64,000 bases of DNA from Bradyrhizobium manausense (GTDB lineage Bacteria > Pseudomonadota > Alphaproteobacteria > Rhizobiales > Xanthobacteraceae). The notes under the pieces were generated by a model. It saw nothing but the letters and a program-made list of their open reading frames with translations, was not told the DNA's origin and searched no databases. Where the stretch lies: positions 408,622-472,621 of the forward strand of contig NZ_JAFCLG010000003.1 of assembly GCF_018129685.1 (NCBI RefSeq), read 5' to 3'. Within the stretch, counting starts at the first letter, position 1, and the number at the start of each line of letters is the position of its first letter. The position numbers and the translations under genes were made by a program. Of the stretch, positions 17,051 through 26,560 are shown piece after piece.

Positions 17051-18085
17051 CTATTTGGCGCTCGCTTGGGCACCGTCGAGCTTCTTGAACTCGCCGGTTT
17101 CCTTCGACTCGGGAGGCCTGTACTCACGCTTGGAGTCGTCGTCCTCCGGCGCGGTGTAGGGAAACTTCACGACGTCCTGATAGCCCCAGGTGGTGATGCC
17201 GGTCTTGGACAATTCCTCGCCAATGGAGTGGTCCTGCGTCACATTATTGGCGGACCAGCAGGAGTGGAAACGGACCTCGGCACCGTCGACGGGCTTTCCG
17301 TTCTTGGCATCCTTGCACAGCGCGTCCTTGACCTGCTTGGCAAAAGCCTTGAACGCGTCGCCGCCCGCGCCCTGCTGCAGGGCGTCGCCGCCGAGATGGT
17401 AGGGCTTGTCGCCGTCGCCGCCCTCATAGGTCGGGTAAGGCACGGTGAGCGAGCCGTCCTGATAGCCGTGCCCGAAGAACATGATCCGCTTGCAGCATTT
17501 GTTGCCCTCGGTGAGCTTCTTCAGGGCATCGGGAATCTTGTTGTCCTTGGTGACGGTCTGCTCGCTATTTGAACCTTTCAGCGAGGCCTTGAGCGCCTGC
17601 GCGCTGCCCTTGAGGTCGGTATTGGTTGCGCCATCAGGCGCGTCGATCTGGCCGGGCGGATATTCGATGATCAGGAAGCAATCGTCGATGGCCGTCATAG
17701 CCTGGCCGGTATCTTTCTTCTTGTCGTCGGTCTTCTTGTCGTCGGTCTTGGCGGTCTTGTTGTCGCCGTCCTTCTTTTTCTTGTCGTTGCCGTCCTTGCG
17801 GCCATAGCGCTTCGGCTCGCTCGGATTGCCCTTGGTCGAGACGTTCGAATTTTGCTCGATGGCGCGGCCGAGCTCGATACCGATCCCGATGCCGGCGCCG
17901 ATATTGCGGTCGCGCTCACTGCCCCGATCTTCATGCACGCGATCGCCGCCGCGCGATCCGATCCCGATATCAAGTTGCGCATGGGCCGGCGCGCACGGGC
18001 CGAGCGTCAAGCAGGTCTGAACCAACAGAAGCGCAGCGAGAAGACGAAACACGAATGGAAACGGCCACGCGATGCCCTGAGACAT
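17051..18085 (-). CDS. Exported Lys-rich protein with a caspase-like His/Cys pattern
   Basis: 344 residues, no family recognised with certainty. There is a signal peptide (residues 1-37, ending APAHAQ), a Gly/Ile-rich stretch, then a highly charged Lys/Asp-rich linker (about 90-125: KKKKDGDNKTAKTDDKKTDD). The C-terminal domain (about 130-335) has the clan CD layout: strand and His in RIMFFGHGYQDG (His206) and strand and Cys in AEVRFHSCWSANN (Cys276). Other Cys residues (DDCFLI, CCKRI) could form disulfides. I infer a secreted caspase-fold protein. It is transcribed alone, convergent with the glycine-zipper gene. Confidence 0.6.
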   Translation of the reverse strand: MSQGIAWPFPFVFRLLAALLLVQTCLTLGPCAPAHAQLDIGIGSRGGDRVHEDRGSERDRNIGAGIGIGIELGRAIEQNSNVSTKGNPSEPKRYGRKDGNDKKKKDGDNKTAKTDDKKTDDKKKDTGQAMTAIDDCFLIIEYPPGQIDAPDGATNTDLKGSAQALKASLKGSNSEQTVTKDNKIPDALKKLTEGNKCCKRIMFFGHGYQDGSLTVPYPTYEGGDGDKPYHLGGDALQQGAGGDAFKAFAKQVKDALCKDAKNGKPVDGAEVRFHSCWSANNVTQDHSIGEELSKTGITTWGYQDVVKFPYTAPEDDDSKREYRPPESKETGEFKKLDGAQASAK

Positions 18086-18221
18086 GATCGGCCTCCAAAT
18101 CGGTTAAACACAAATGCAGTATCGGGTGGGGATTGTTTGCCCTTTCCGTCGTTTCGGCAAGATGGTCCGCGGCGCCGCTGGCGGCGCCGAAAGGTAATTG
18201 GATGGGCTAGGGGAGCGTTCG

Positions 18222-18979
18222 TCAGTTCTTCAGCCGATAGCCGGTGCGGAAGATCCACCAGATCACAGCGAGACAGATCGCCAGGAACGCCACGGTCATG
18301 CCGACGCTGACGGAGACGCTGACGTCGGCGATCTCATAGAAGCTCCAGCGGAAGCCCGAAATCAGGTAGACGACCGGGTTGAGCAGCGCGACGGTGCGCC
18401 AGGTGGGCGGCAGCATGTCGATGGAGTAGAAGCTGCCGCCGAGGAAGGTCAGCGGCGTCACCACCAGCATCGGGATCATCTGCAGCTTCTCGAAGCCATC
18501 GGCCCAGATGCCGATGACGAAGCCGAACAGGCTGAACGTCACGGCCGTCAGCACCAGGAAAGTCAGCATCCAGACCGGATGGTGGATGTGCAGCGGCACG
18601 AACAGGCCGGCGGTGGCAAGAATGATCAAGCCGAGGATGATCGACTTGGTCGCGGCGGCGCCGACATAGCCCAGCACGATCTCGACATAGGAGATGGGCG
18701 CCGACAGGATCTCGTAGATCGTGCCGGTGAATTTCGGGAAGTAGATGCCGAAGGAGGCGTTGGCGATGCTTTGCGTCAGCACCGAGAGCATGATGAGGCC
18801 GGGCACGATGAAGGTGCCGTAGCTGACGCCCTCGACCTGGCTGATGCGCGAGCCGATCGCAGCCCCGAAAACCACGAAATAGAGCGAGGTCGAAACGACG
18901 GGCGAGACGATGCTTTGCAGCAGCGTACGCCAGGTGCGCGCCATTTCGAACAGATAGATGGCGCGGACAGCGCGGTAGT

Positions 18980-18983
<4 letters not shown>
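18222..18983 (-). CDS. ABC-2 type exporter, permease subunit
   Basis: 253 residues with six hydrophobic segments, of the ABC-2 membrane family (YadH-like). The conserved periplasmic/re-entrant stretch [22 protein letters not shown] closes the protein, and [15 protein letters not shown] is the family signature near 210. Its start codon overlaps the stop of the ATPase gene by 4 bases (ATGA), so the two are translationally coupled and form one inner-membrane exporter. The substrate is not shown; relatives export polysaccharides, lipids or drugs. Confidence 0.9.
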
Positions 18984-19903
<920 letters not shown>

Positions 19904-20185
19904 TGGTGGCCGATGGGGGTGGGGGAGGGAATCGCCGGAACCCGCACCCTTTTGGGCGGAAAGCAGCGGAGCCTGGAAATAGGAATGGCCTTGCTCCGCC
20001 GCAATCGGCTGGAGAAAAATGGTCTCAAAACGGGCCCTTAAGTGGTAGTTTTCGGGCAGGTGTTGCCCGATGGTCACGGGTTGCGTCTAAGATCGCAAAT
20101 CACGCCGCTCTTTGTTGCGTCTGCGAGCAGGCCGTGGCTACGATTCAACCCAATCGCGAAGCGTTTGTCCCCAGGGAAACAATCA
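19904..20185. other. Promoter region between divergent genes
   Basis: 282 bases between the ABC exporter operon and the hydrolase-like gene. No operator or terminator stands out. Confidence 0.4.
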
Positions 20186-20902
20186 ATGAGACCGAACGGC
20201 CGTCACACCGCCGGCGCAAGCCAGTTGCCCGCCCTCCGCGTGTGGGCGCTCTGCCTGCTCATGCTGTCAGCTGTTGCCATGAGCCCGACTACCGCCAAGG
20301 CGGCGCCGACCCAAGCCGCTGCGACGACGCATGTCTACCTGCTCCGCGGCGTGCTCAACATCTTCTCGCTCGGGCTCGACACGATCGGCGCCCGGCTCCA
20401 GGCGCAGGGCGTCCCGGTGACCGTCGCGAACTTCGTGTCCTGGTCCTCGCTCGCCGATGAAGCCGCGACCGAATACAGGGCCGGCCGGCTCAAGACCATC
20501 ATCCTGGTCGGCCACTCCTCCGGTGCAACCGCGCTGCCTGACATGATCGCCAAGCTCAACCAGCTCGGCGTTCCCGTAAAGCTCGCGATCGGCCTCGACT
20601 CCGTCTTCAAGACCAAGCTGTCGACCGGTGCCGAGCGCTACATCAACATCTATATCGGCGACGGTCCGGGCGAACCCGTGCGCGCCGCGGCCGGCCTGCG
20701 GGGCAAGCTGGACAATGTCGACGTGCGCGGCAGCGGCGTCGGCCACATCACCATCGACAAGAACGAGGCGATCCAGCGCCGCGTCATTGCCGAGATCGAT
20801 GCCGCGATCGCCCGCTCGCGCGCTCCGGCTGGACCCGTGGCCGAGCCTGGCGCCACCCCGCGAGCTGCGCGCTCGGCGGCGGCTGTGCCGGCACGGAACT
20901 GA
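20186..20902 (+). CDS. Exported alpha/beta-hydrolase-like protein, paralogue of the gene at 24571
   Basis: 238 residues. The signal peptide (ALCLLMLSAVAMSPTTAKAA) ends near 45. The mature part begins HVYLLRGVLNIFSLGLD, continues with the nucleophile-elbow-like IILVGHSSGATALPDMI, a KLAIGLDS strand, and ends with ERYINIYIGDGPGE and VGHITIDKNEAIQ, where the His could complete a triad. The same blocks in the same order occur in the protein at 24571-25506. Substrate unknown. The ATG at 20186 follows CAGGGAAACAATCA; the longer frame is rejected because it buries the signal peptide. Confidence 0.72.
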   Translation: MRPNGRHTAGASQLPALRVWALCLLMLSAVAMSPTTAKAAPTQAAATTHVYLLRGVLNIFSLGLDTIGARLQAQGVPVTVANFVSWSSLADEAATEYRAGRLKTIILVGHSSGATALPDMIAKLNQLGVPVKLAIGLDSVFKTKLSTGAERYINIYIGDGPGEPVRAAAGLRGKLDNVDVRGSGVGHITIDKNEAIQRRVIAEIDAAIARSRAPAGPVAEPGATPRAARSAAAVPARN

Positions 20903-21051
20903 GACCCGACGCCGGTAAGGGCTGACATGATCGAGCCGCCGCCGGCTTGATTGTCGACGGCGGCATGACCTTGTGCATGCGGGCTGCGGCCGGATGCGGG
21001 AAAGGCCGCCCGCGCTAGCGGCTGGCCCATCCGTACCCGGATAGCGACGAA

Positions 21052-21444
21052 TTATTTCTTCTCGGGCACCCAGGTGGTGCTTGCCTTGTCGTACTTGAAG
21101 CCCGGCGCTTCCTTGAGCGTGTCCTTCGTCTCGTCGATGGTGAGCCACCATTTGTCGTTCTTCTTGGCGGTCTTGACGGCGCTGAAGGGGACGATGACGT
21201 CCTTTTCGCCGGCACCCAGGAATCCGCCAACGCCGAGTACAAGCCCCGTGATCTTGCCGGACTTGTCAACGAGCACGTCGTCGACGTCGCCGATCTTGCT
21301 TTCCTTCGGGTCATAGACGGCCTGCTTGTAGTAGTTGGTCACCGTCCAGCTTTCCGTCGGTCCCGATTTCATCGTGGTCGTTGCTGCATGAGCAGCAGTG
21401 GCGGCGGCAAACGCGAGCGCACATGTGAGTACCAGCTTCTTCAT
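21052..21444 (-). CDS. Exported PRC-barrel domain protein
   Basis: 130 residues. A signal peptide (MKKLVLTCALAFAAATAAHA) is followed by one PRC-barrel (about 35-110: SKIGDVDDVLVDKSGKITGL, then FLGAGEKDVIVPFSAVK). In Hyphomicrobiales such periplasmic PRC-barrel proteins are frequent and often stress-linked, with no defined reaction. The ATG at 21444 has GAGGAG 6-7 bases upstream and is preferred to a TTG at 21462. Confidence 0.85.
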   Translation of the reverse strand: MKKLVLTCALAFAAATAAHAATTTMKSGPTESWTVTNYYKQAVYDPKESKIGDVDDVLVDKSGKITGLVLGVGGFLGAGEKDVIVPFSAVKTAKKNDKWWLTIDETKDTLKEAPGFKYDKASTTWVPEKK

Positions 21445-21801
21445 TTTGATCTCCTCAACCAATCAATCGCGATGCCAACAGGTGGTTGAAGCAAAGGTTC
21501 CTCGGAGGCGTTGTGGGGAACCTCGCGGACGATCCGGTGTTGTCACATCATGACAAAGAGACGAGCCATTGGCCCGATGGTTGTCCAGCCCGAACGCGTG
21601 TGGGCGGCCCAACCGATTGCCGAAACTGCGCCAGCCGAAACGTCGCAGCCGCGATCGATCCGTTTGAATGCGACGCGGGCCGGCTTGTTGCGGCAGCACG
21701 CACTCCGTATCCAGCGTGCTCTGCTTTCCGCTATAAGCGCCAAGGGCTCCGCGAAGGCATAGCCCGTTTTCCGGTGCACCGTTGGTTCAGGACTGCAGTA
21801 C
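21445..21801. other. Intergenic region with small inverted repeats
   Basis: 357 bases between the PRC-barrel and metallopeptidase genes. Frames here lack family features. Two dyads are visible: TTGTCA-CATCA-TGACAA at 21540-21556, a possible operator, and GGTTCC/GGGAACC around 21496-21522. Confidence 0.4.
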
Positions 21802-22791
21802 GTGAAAGAATTTCAGTGTCCGTCGTGCCGACAGCCCGTTTTGTTCGAGCACGTCGCATGCGCGAATTGTGGCACCCCGCTGGTGTTCGACGCGTCATGC
21901 ATCGACATGAGAAAACTCGGGTTGAACCAGGCCTGCCGCAATCGGGAGATCATCGGCTGTAACTGGTGTGTCGAGGCTGTGGATTGGTATTGCAGATCCT
22001 GCAGCCTGACGCGCACGACCCCTGACCTCGGCAGCACGAGAAACATCATGCTCTGGCGGCGCATGGAGGAAGCCAAGCGCCGCCTTCTCTACGACCTCCG
22101 CCGCCTGCAACTCCCGCTCGTATCGCGCAGCGGCGCGCGGGTGGCATTCGACATTCTCTCCGACGAGGCCAATCCGATCCTGACGGGGCATCTTGCGGGG
22201 GTGATCACGCTCAATCTCGCGGAAGCTGACGACGTCGAGCGCGAGGCTCGTCGCGTCGCATTCCGGGAGCCTTACCGCACCCTGCTCGGGCATTTCCGGC
22301 ACGAGATCGGCCATTTCTACTGGGACCTGCTCGTCAACGGCACCGCTTTCCAGGCGCCGTTCAGGCTGATCTTCGGCGACGAGACGCAGGATTATCAGGC
22401 CGCGATCAGCTCGTATTACGGTCGGACCGATCGTTCATACGACCCGCGCGGCTTCATCAGTGAATACGCGACGTCGCATCCCTGGGAAGATTGGGCGGAG
22501 ACCTTCGCGCATTTTCTCCACATCGTCGCGACGCTCGACTCGTTGGCCGGATTGCCTCTGTCCCTGGACGAGCGGGCCCGGCAGACCTTGACCGATCCGT
22601 ATTTCGAGAGCGACTTCGAGGCGCTGCTGGCGTTGTGGATGCCGCTGTCCCGCGGCATCAACGAACTCAACCGGTCGCTTGGCATGAGCGACGCCTATCC
22701 GTTCGACATCTCGCCGGCGGTCAAGGGCAAGCTGCATCTCGTCCACATGGCGATCAGCGCGTTTCGCGATCAACGGAAGCTCGCGGCGTAG
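21802..22791 (+). CDS. Zinc-ribbon plus HEIGH-type putative zinc metallopeptidase
   Basis: 329 residues. The N-terminus holds zinc-ribbon knuckles (FQCPSCRQP, VACANCGTP) and more Cys pairs (NWCVEAV, WYCRSC). The catalytic part has FRHEIGHFYWDLLV near 170, a zincin HExxH motif, and the downstream helix with WEDWAETFAHFLHI that can supply the third ligand. This matches the putative zinc-binding metallopeptidase family (DUF2248/Peptidase_Mx). No signal peptide, so probably cytosolic. GTG start at 21802, with no strong ribosome site; the frame fits since Met-Lys-Glu-Phe precedes the zinc ribbon directly. Confidence 0.85.
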   Translation: MKEFQCPSCRQPVLFEHVACANCGTPLVFDASCIDMRKLGLNQACRNREIIGCNWCVEAVDWYCRSCSLTRTTPDLGSTRNIMLWRRMEEAKRRLLYDLRRLQLPLVSRSGARVAFDILSDEANPILTGHLAGVITLNLAEADDVEREARRVAFREPYRTLLGHFRHEIGHFYWDLLVNGTAFQAPFRLIFGDETQDYQAAISSYYGRTDRSYDPRGFISEYATSHPWEDWAETFAHFLHIVATLDSLAGLPLSLDERARQTLTDPYFESDFEALLALWMPLSRGINELNRSLGMSDAYPFDISPAVKGKLHLVHMAISAFRDQRKLAA

Positions 22792-22812
22792 CGCGGCAGC
22801 GGGCAGTTCTCG

Positions 22813-23664
22813 CTAGGCCAGGAAAGCGCGGATGGCGTCCGCGATCTCCGTTGCATGCGTCTCCAGCGCGAAATGTCCGGTGTCGAGGAACTTCACGACC
22901 GCGTTCGGATTGTCCCGCTTGTACGCTTCCGCGCCGGGCGGAATGAAGAACGGATCGTTCTTGCCCCAGATCGCGAGGAGAGGCGGCTTGTGCTCGCGGA
23001 AATAGGCCTGGAAGGCAGGATAGAGCGCAACGTTGCTCTTGTAGTCGCCGATCAGATCGAGCTGCACCTCGTCGGAGCCCGGCCGCGCCAGATAGAAATT
23101 GTCGAGGTTCTGACCGTCCGGTGAGACCAGCGCCGTATCGGGAACGCCGTGCGTGTACTGCCAGCGTGTCGCCTCCGGCGTCTGCATGGCGCGCAATGCC
23201 TCGCGATTGGTCGGTGATGGATCCTGCCAATAGGTTCTGATCGGACCCCAATCGTCGCTCAGCCCCTCCTCATAGGCGTTGCCGTTCTGCGAGATGATGG
23301 CCGCGATGCGTTCGGGATGGCTGAGCGCCAACCGGAAGCCTGTCGGCGCGCCGTAGTCGAAGACGTAGGTCGCAAAGCGGTCGAAGCCGATCACCTCGGT
23401 GAAGCGCTCGATCACGCGCGCGATGTTGTCGAAGGTGTAACGGAAGGTTTCGCGTGGAGGCATGTCGGATTGGCCGAAACCGGGAAGGTCGGGCGCGACG
23501 ATGTGAAACTTGTCGGCGAGCAGCGGAATGAGGTCGCGGAACATGTGCCCCGCGCTCGGAAAGCCGTGTAGCAGCAGAAGCTTCGGCGCACCGGCGCGAC
23601 CGGCCTCGCGATAGAACACCTTGAAGCCATCGACATCAGCGGTGCAGTAGGTGGTCGGGGTCAT
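22813..23664 (-). CDS. Alpha/beta hydrolase of the epoxide hydrolase/haloalkane dehalogenase group
   Basis: 283 residues, cytosolic. The oxyanion motif is LLHGFPSAGHMFRDLIPLL; in place of the Ser or Asp elbow there is FDRFATYVFDYGAPTGFRLAL, where Asp in VFDYGAP takes the nucleophile position, as in epoxide hydrolases and dehalogenases. The acid is in IWGKNDPFF and the catalytic His in LDTGHFALETH. ATG 23664 has GGAG 6 bases upstream; ATGs at 23676 and a frame to 23700 are alternatives. It is divergent from a CGNR regulator gene, which probably controls it through the tandem operators between them. Confidence 0.88.
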   Translation of the reverse strand: MTPTTYCTADVDGFKVFYREAGRAGAPKLLLLHGFPSAGHMFRDLIPLLADKFHIVAPDLPGFGQSDMPPRETFRYTFDNIARVIERFTEVIGFDRFATYVFDYGAPTGFRLALSHPERIAAIISQNGNAYEEGLSDDWGPIRTYWQDPSPTNREALRAMQTPEATRWQYTHGVPDTALVSPDGQNLDNFYLARPGSDEVQLDLIGDYKSNVALYPAFQAYFREHKPPLLAIWGKNDPFFIPPGAEAYKRDNPNAVVKFLDTGHFALETHATEIADAIRAFLA

Positions 23665-23681
23665 GACCGTCTCCATAAAGA

Positions 23682-23753
23682 GTAACCTGTTAAAAGACAA
23701 AAATAGGGTTACGTCTCTGTGCGTAACTTGTCAAATGCTATTTTAGAGGTTAC
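23682..23753. promoter_or_regulatory. Two tandem 31-bp operator-like palindromes
   Basis: Site 1 (23682-23712) and site 2 (23723-23753) each begin GTAAC-C/T-TGT and end A-G/A-GGTTAC, so each is an inverted repeat of GTAACCT/AGGTTAC with the same 31-base length. They start 41 bases apart, about four helical turns, and fill the space between the divergent hydrolase and CGNR genes. I infer they bind the CGNR protein. Confidence 0.7.
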
Positions 23754-23790
23754 TAAGCCATGTTGGCCTCGGACCCTTCAGAGACCGTTT

Positions 23791-24408
23791 ATGGAAAAAC
23801 CACCCGCTCCGTTCATCGCAGACTCGCCCGGCCTCGATTTCCTCAACTCCGTCGCGACGCCGGTCGATACCCCCGTCGACTGGCTCGACGACGGCGATGG
23901 CCTGATCGACTGGCTCGCCCAGGCGAAGCTGGTGCCGGCGGATGAGCTGCGCGGGATGAAGGCGCGGGCGACGTCGGGCGAACTGGACAAGGTCGCGGAT
24001 CAGGCACGGGCGTTGCGCGAATGGTTCAGGGCCTTCGTAAGCAAGCATGCGGGCCGTCCGCTGACGGCGGCGGCACTCGGAGAGCTTGGTCCGTTGAATG
24101 GTCTGCTTGAGCGCGACGAGACATTCAGTCGGATCGAGCCCGGACATCATGATGGCCGTGCGCTGTCGCTTCAGGTGAAGCGGCGCTGGCGATCGCCGGA
24201 AGCTTTGTTGCTGCCGGTTGCTGAAGCGATGGCCAAGTTCGTCTGCGAGGAGGACTTCTCCGACGTGAAGGCATGTGAGGGCCATAACTGCACGATGCTG
24301 TTCGCCGACCACACCCGCCGGCGCGCGCGGCGATGGTGCATCATGGCGGTGTGCGGAAATCGCGCCAAGCAGGCCGCACACCGCAACCGGCTCAAGAGCA
24401 AGCAGTAG
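23791..24408 (+). CDS. CGNR zinc-finger transcription factor (ABATE domain)
   Basis: 205 residues. The N-terminal ABATE-type domain (about 5-150) begins FIADSPGLDFLNSVATP, typical of the DUF1470 family that is thought to sense stress or ligand. The C-terminal CGNR zinc finger is complete: CEGHNCTMLFADHTRRRARRW, then MAVCGNRAKQAAHRNR, with four Cys in the expected order. ATG 23791; the frame extends to 23719 upstream but the family start matches 23791. Divergent from the hydrolase gene across a pair of palindromic sites, as expected for a local regulator. Confidence 0.9.
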   Translation: MEKPPAPFIADSPGLDFLNSVATPVDTPVDWLDDGDGLIDWLAQAKLVPADELRGMKARATSGELDKVADQARALREWFRAFVSKHAGRPLTAAALGELGPLNGLLERDETFSRIEPGHHDGRALSLQVKRRWRSPEALLLPVAEAMAKFVCEEDFSDVKACEGHNCTMLFADHTRRRARRWCIMAVCGNRAKQAAHRNRLKSKQ

Positions 24409-24570
24409 CCGGATCGACTCGGAGTCCACAACGTGGCAAGAGGTGAGGATATGGCGACCCGGGCTTGACCGGGGCAATTCGTCGCCTCCGTGCCCCAAAT
24501 TCCGCCCAATCGGGGGTCACTAAGCGCCGGAATGGGGCCGGTTGCCCCCGTGGCGGGACTGCGGGACTTG

Positions 24571-25506
24571 ATGATTGATCAAAGGCGACTTGTGGTGTTG
24601 GCAGCGGTCGCGCTGCTCGCCTTGAACCCCGGTCTGGCTGCAGCCTCGCCTGCCAAGCCGAAGCCGGCCGTAGCGCCAGCTGTCGCGCCGCCGCCTCCTG
24701 CGCCGCCGGCCGAGCCGTTGCCGCCGCCGAAGATCTATCTGTTTCGCGGCGCGATGGGGCCGATCTTCTCGACCGGCATGGACCGGCTTAGCGAGAAGCT
24801 GACCAAGGCCGGCTTCTCGGCCGACGTCTACGAATTCACCATCTGCCGCTTCATCGGCAACCGGGCTATCGCCAGCTACAAGGAATCGCCGGCGCCGATC
24901 GTGCTGATCGGCCATTCCATGGGCGGGCTGTGCTCGGTCCTCATTTCCGAGATGGCGGCCAAGGAGAACGTTCCGATCAGCCTCGTCGTCGCCATCGATC
25001 CTGCCCATGCGACCGACGACGTGCCGCTCAACGTCGAACGCTTCATCAACATCTTCCTCTCCGACAGCGTGCTTGGCGGCGGCGACGTGGTGGCCGTACC
25101 CGGTTTTCGCGGCCATTACGCAAGCTACGACCTGAAACTGAACAGCCGCGTCTCGCATATCAACATCGAAAAGTCGGACGACATCCACCGCCAGATCGTC
25201 GAGATGGTGACGCAGCTTCCGCGCATCCAGCTGCAGACCCAGGCCGACGCAGTGCCGCTGCGTTACCAGGTCCCCGGAGACACGTTGGTCGAATTGTGGG
25301 ACAGCGGCGTGCGCATACCGGTGCGTGCCGGCGACACCATGGAGAGCATCGCAGCGACCCATCGCGTGCCGGTCTGGACAATCGCTCAAAGTAATTCGCT
25401 TACGGAAAACGCAACGCTCACGCCTGGCCAGTCCATCGTTGTCCCGCGGCACTTGACGCCGCCTGAGCCGGTCGCGGCAATGGCCCCTCCACCGGGCCGA
25501 CGATGA
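24571..25506 (+). CDS. Exported alpha/beta-hydrolase-like protein with C-terminal LysM
   Basis: 311 residues. A signal peptide (LVVLAAVALLALNPGLAAA) leads into a Pro/Ala linker (about 25-55), a hydrolase-like domain (KIYLFRGAMGPIFSTGMD, then IVLIGHSMGGLCSVL with Ser at the elbow, VVAIDPAHATDD, ERFINIFLSD, VSHINIEKSD) and a C-terminal LysM-like motif (about 260-300: VRAGDTMESIAATHRVPVWT). LysM suggests binding to peptidoglycan. It is a paralogue of the protein at 20186, which lacks LysM and the linker. ATG 24571 gives the signal peptide at the N-terminus. Confidence 0.72.
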   Translation: MIDQRRLVVLAAVALLALNPGLAAASPAKPKPAVAPAVAPPPPAPPAEPLPPPKIYLFRGAMGPIFSTGMDRLSEKLTKAGFSADVYEFTICRFIGNRAIASYKESPAPIVLIGHSMGGLCSVLISEMAAKENVPISLVVAIDPAHATDDVPLNVERFINIFLSDSVLGGGDVVAVPGFRGHYASYDLKLNSRVSHINIEKSDDIHRQIVEMVTQLPRIQLQTQADAVPLRYQVPGDTLVELWDSGVRIPVRAGDTMESIAATHRVPVWTIAQSNSLTENATLTPGQSIVVPRHLTPPEPVAAMAPPPGRR

Positions 25507-25576
25507 GGATGTAGCGGCTGGAATGGCCAGGATAGCAATCGCCTGACGCAGAATGCCGATCCCGGCCTTGTGCTTT

Positions 25577-25849
25577 TCATTCAGGCATTCGATGTCGTGG
25601 TGGCCATTTTGGCGGCGCCGTCTGACCGACAGAGTGCGAGCCCGGTCCGGAAGCCTGGCTGGCCGACCTCAAGGCTGCGGCGAGAAGCGACAAAAACAGC
25701 GCCCGTTCAGCCGCATATTTAGCCGCCGGCCGGCCCCTTTCAAAGCCGTGCATGACTAGGCGTCCTTCGGTCGTACAAACGCGCCAACGCCACGTCCTGC
25801 GTCCGCATCGGTTCACGAACATCTCGAATGTGGAAAAAGTATCAGTCAT
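25577..25849 (-). CDS. Small conserved-type hypothetical protein (90 aa)
   Basis: 90 residues; the first half is plausible as a folded domain (FEMFVNRCGRRTWRWRVCTT, then GFERGRPAAKYAAERALF, patterns of alternating aromatic and small residues), the last 35 residues look disordered. No signal peptide. ATG 25849 lacks a clear ribosome site; a GTG at 25876 is possible. It follows the 72-residue gene at 25873 in the same direction. Function unknown; moderate support as a gene. Confidence 0.45.
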   Translation of the reverse strand: MTDTFSTFEMFVNRCGRRTWRWRVCTTEGRLVMHGFERGRPAAKYAAERALFLSLLAAALRSASQASGPGSHSVGQTAPPKWPPRHRMPE

Positions 25850-25872
25850 CTCGATCAGCTGTGACTGCTCGC

Positions 25873-26091
25873 TCACAGGAGCGCGGTTGAGCTCTCAGTC
25901 GCCCTGTTTGGAGTCTGAAAGGCAACCGGAAAGGTGGAAGCGGCCACATTCTCGATCGCCGCGCGCTCTTCAGACAGGCGTCTCTCGATGAAGCGCCGTT
26001 CGAAATCGGTGAGCTCGGTGTTGAGCAGCCGCTGGTAGCGGCTGATATTGTTGCGGTGCGCGCGCAACAAGGCCAGCTTTTCATCAATCAT
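25873..26091 (-). CDS. Small helical hypothetical protein (72 aa)
   Basis: 72 residues, predicted mostly alpha-helical in the first 50: DEKLALLRAHRNNISRYQRLL followed by TDFERRFIERRLSEERAAIE. This helix pair recurs in small Bradyrhizobium proteins near stress genes, from memory. ATG 26091. Part of a leftward run of small genes (26440, 26091, 25849) downstream of hsp20. Confidence 0.65.
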   Translation of the reverse strand: MIDEKLALLRAHRNNISRYQRLLNTELTDFERRFIERRLSEERAAIENVAASTFPVAFQTPNRATESSTALL

Positions 26092-26119
26092 GGTCGTGAT
26101 CCCGTCGGCCTATTGTTGC

Positions 26120-26440
26120 CTAGGCTGCTGCGAGGCCGGTTCGCGAGACGGATCGCGTGCGAACCGACGTGCCGCCCGGAGGGCCTTTCGGATGATGGTC
26201 GAGCGCCGCCAGTGCTTCGAGGATCTCGTCGATCGTGACGGTCTTGTCCGATCCAGCGAGTTCTCTCAGCGCCGGGTTCGATGTGGCGCTGGCCGCGTCC
26301 GATGCCCACGAGGCGAGAATTGCGCGCTTCGTACCGATCGACAGCGTCGGATCCGCGACAACATCGCGGGGATGATCGTAGACGGAGCTGGGGTGCAATA
26401 TTGCGTTCAGGTCGACGATGTTGTCGGTACGATCGATCAT
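26120..26440 (-). CDS. Small acidic hypothetical protein (106 aa)
   Basis: 106 residues, cytosolic by sequence, rich in Asp, Ala and Ser. A conserved-looking core is LHPSSVYDHPRDVVADPTLS-IGTKRAILASWASDAAS, followed by TIDEILEALAALD. ATG 26440 has GGAGG 8 bases upstream, which decides against the longer frame to 26488. It is 120 bases downstream of hsp20 and may share its transcript. The core is of a type annotated as hypothetical in many Hyphomicrobiales; function unknown. Confidence 0.7.
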   Translation of the reverse strand: MIDRTDNIVDLNAILHPSSVYDHPRDVVADPTLSIGTKRAILASWASDAASATSNPALRELAGSDKTVTIDEILEALAALDHHPKGPPGGTSVRTRSVSRTGLAAA

Positions 26441-26560
26441 GAGAGGTCCTCCTTCTCCTTTCGCTGAAACCTCTTGCTGATATTGCATGCGAGTTCGCGG
26501 ACGACGGCTGCTCTCGCCCCGAATTGAGCGAGAGCAAGATGCGCCACCGGCAGTCGGGAT

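Noticed and set aside
21463..21779. Several short frames on both strands in the gap before the metallopeptidase gene
   Set aside because: They overlap one another, lack ribosome sites and have Arg/Ser-rich translations.
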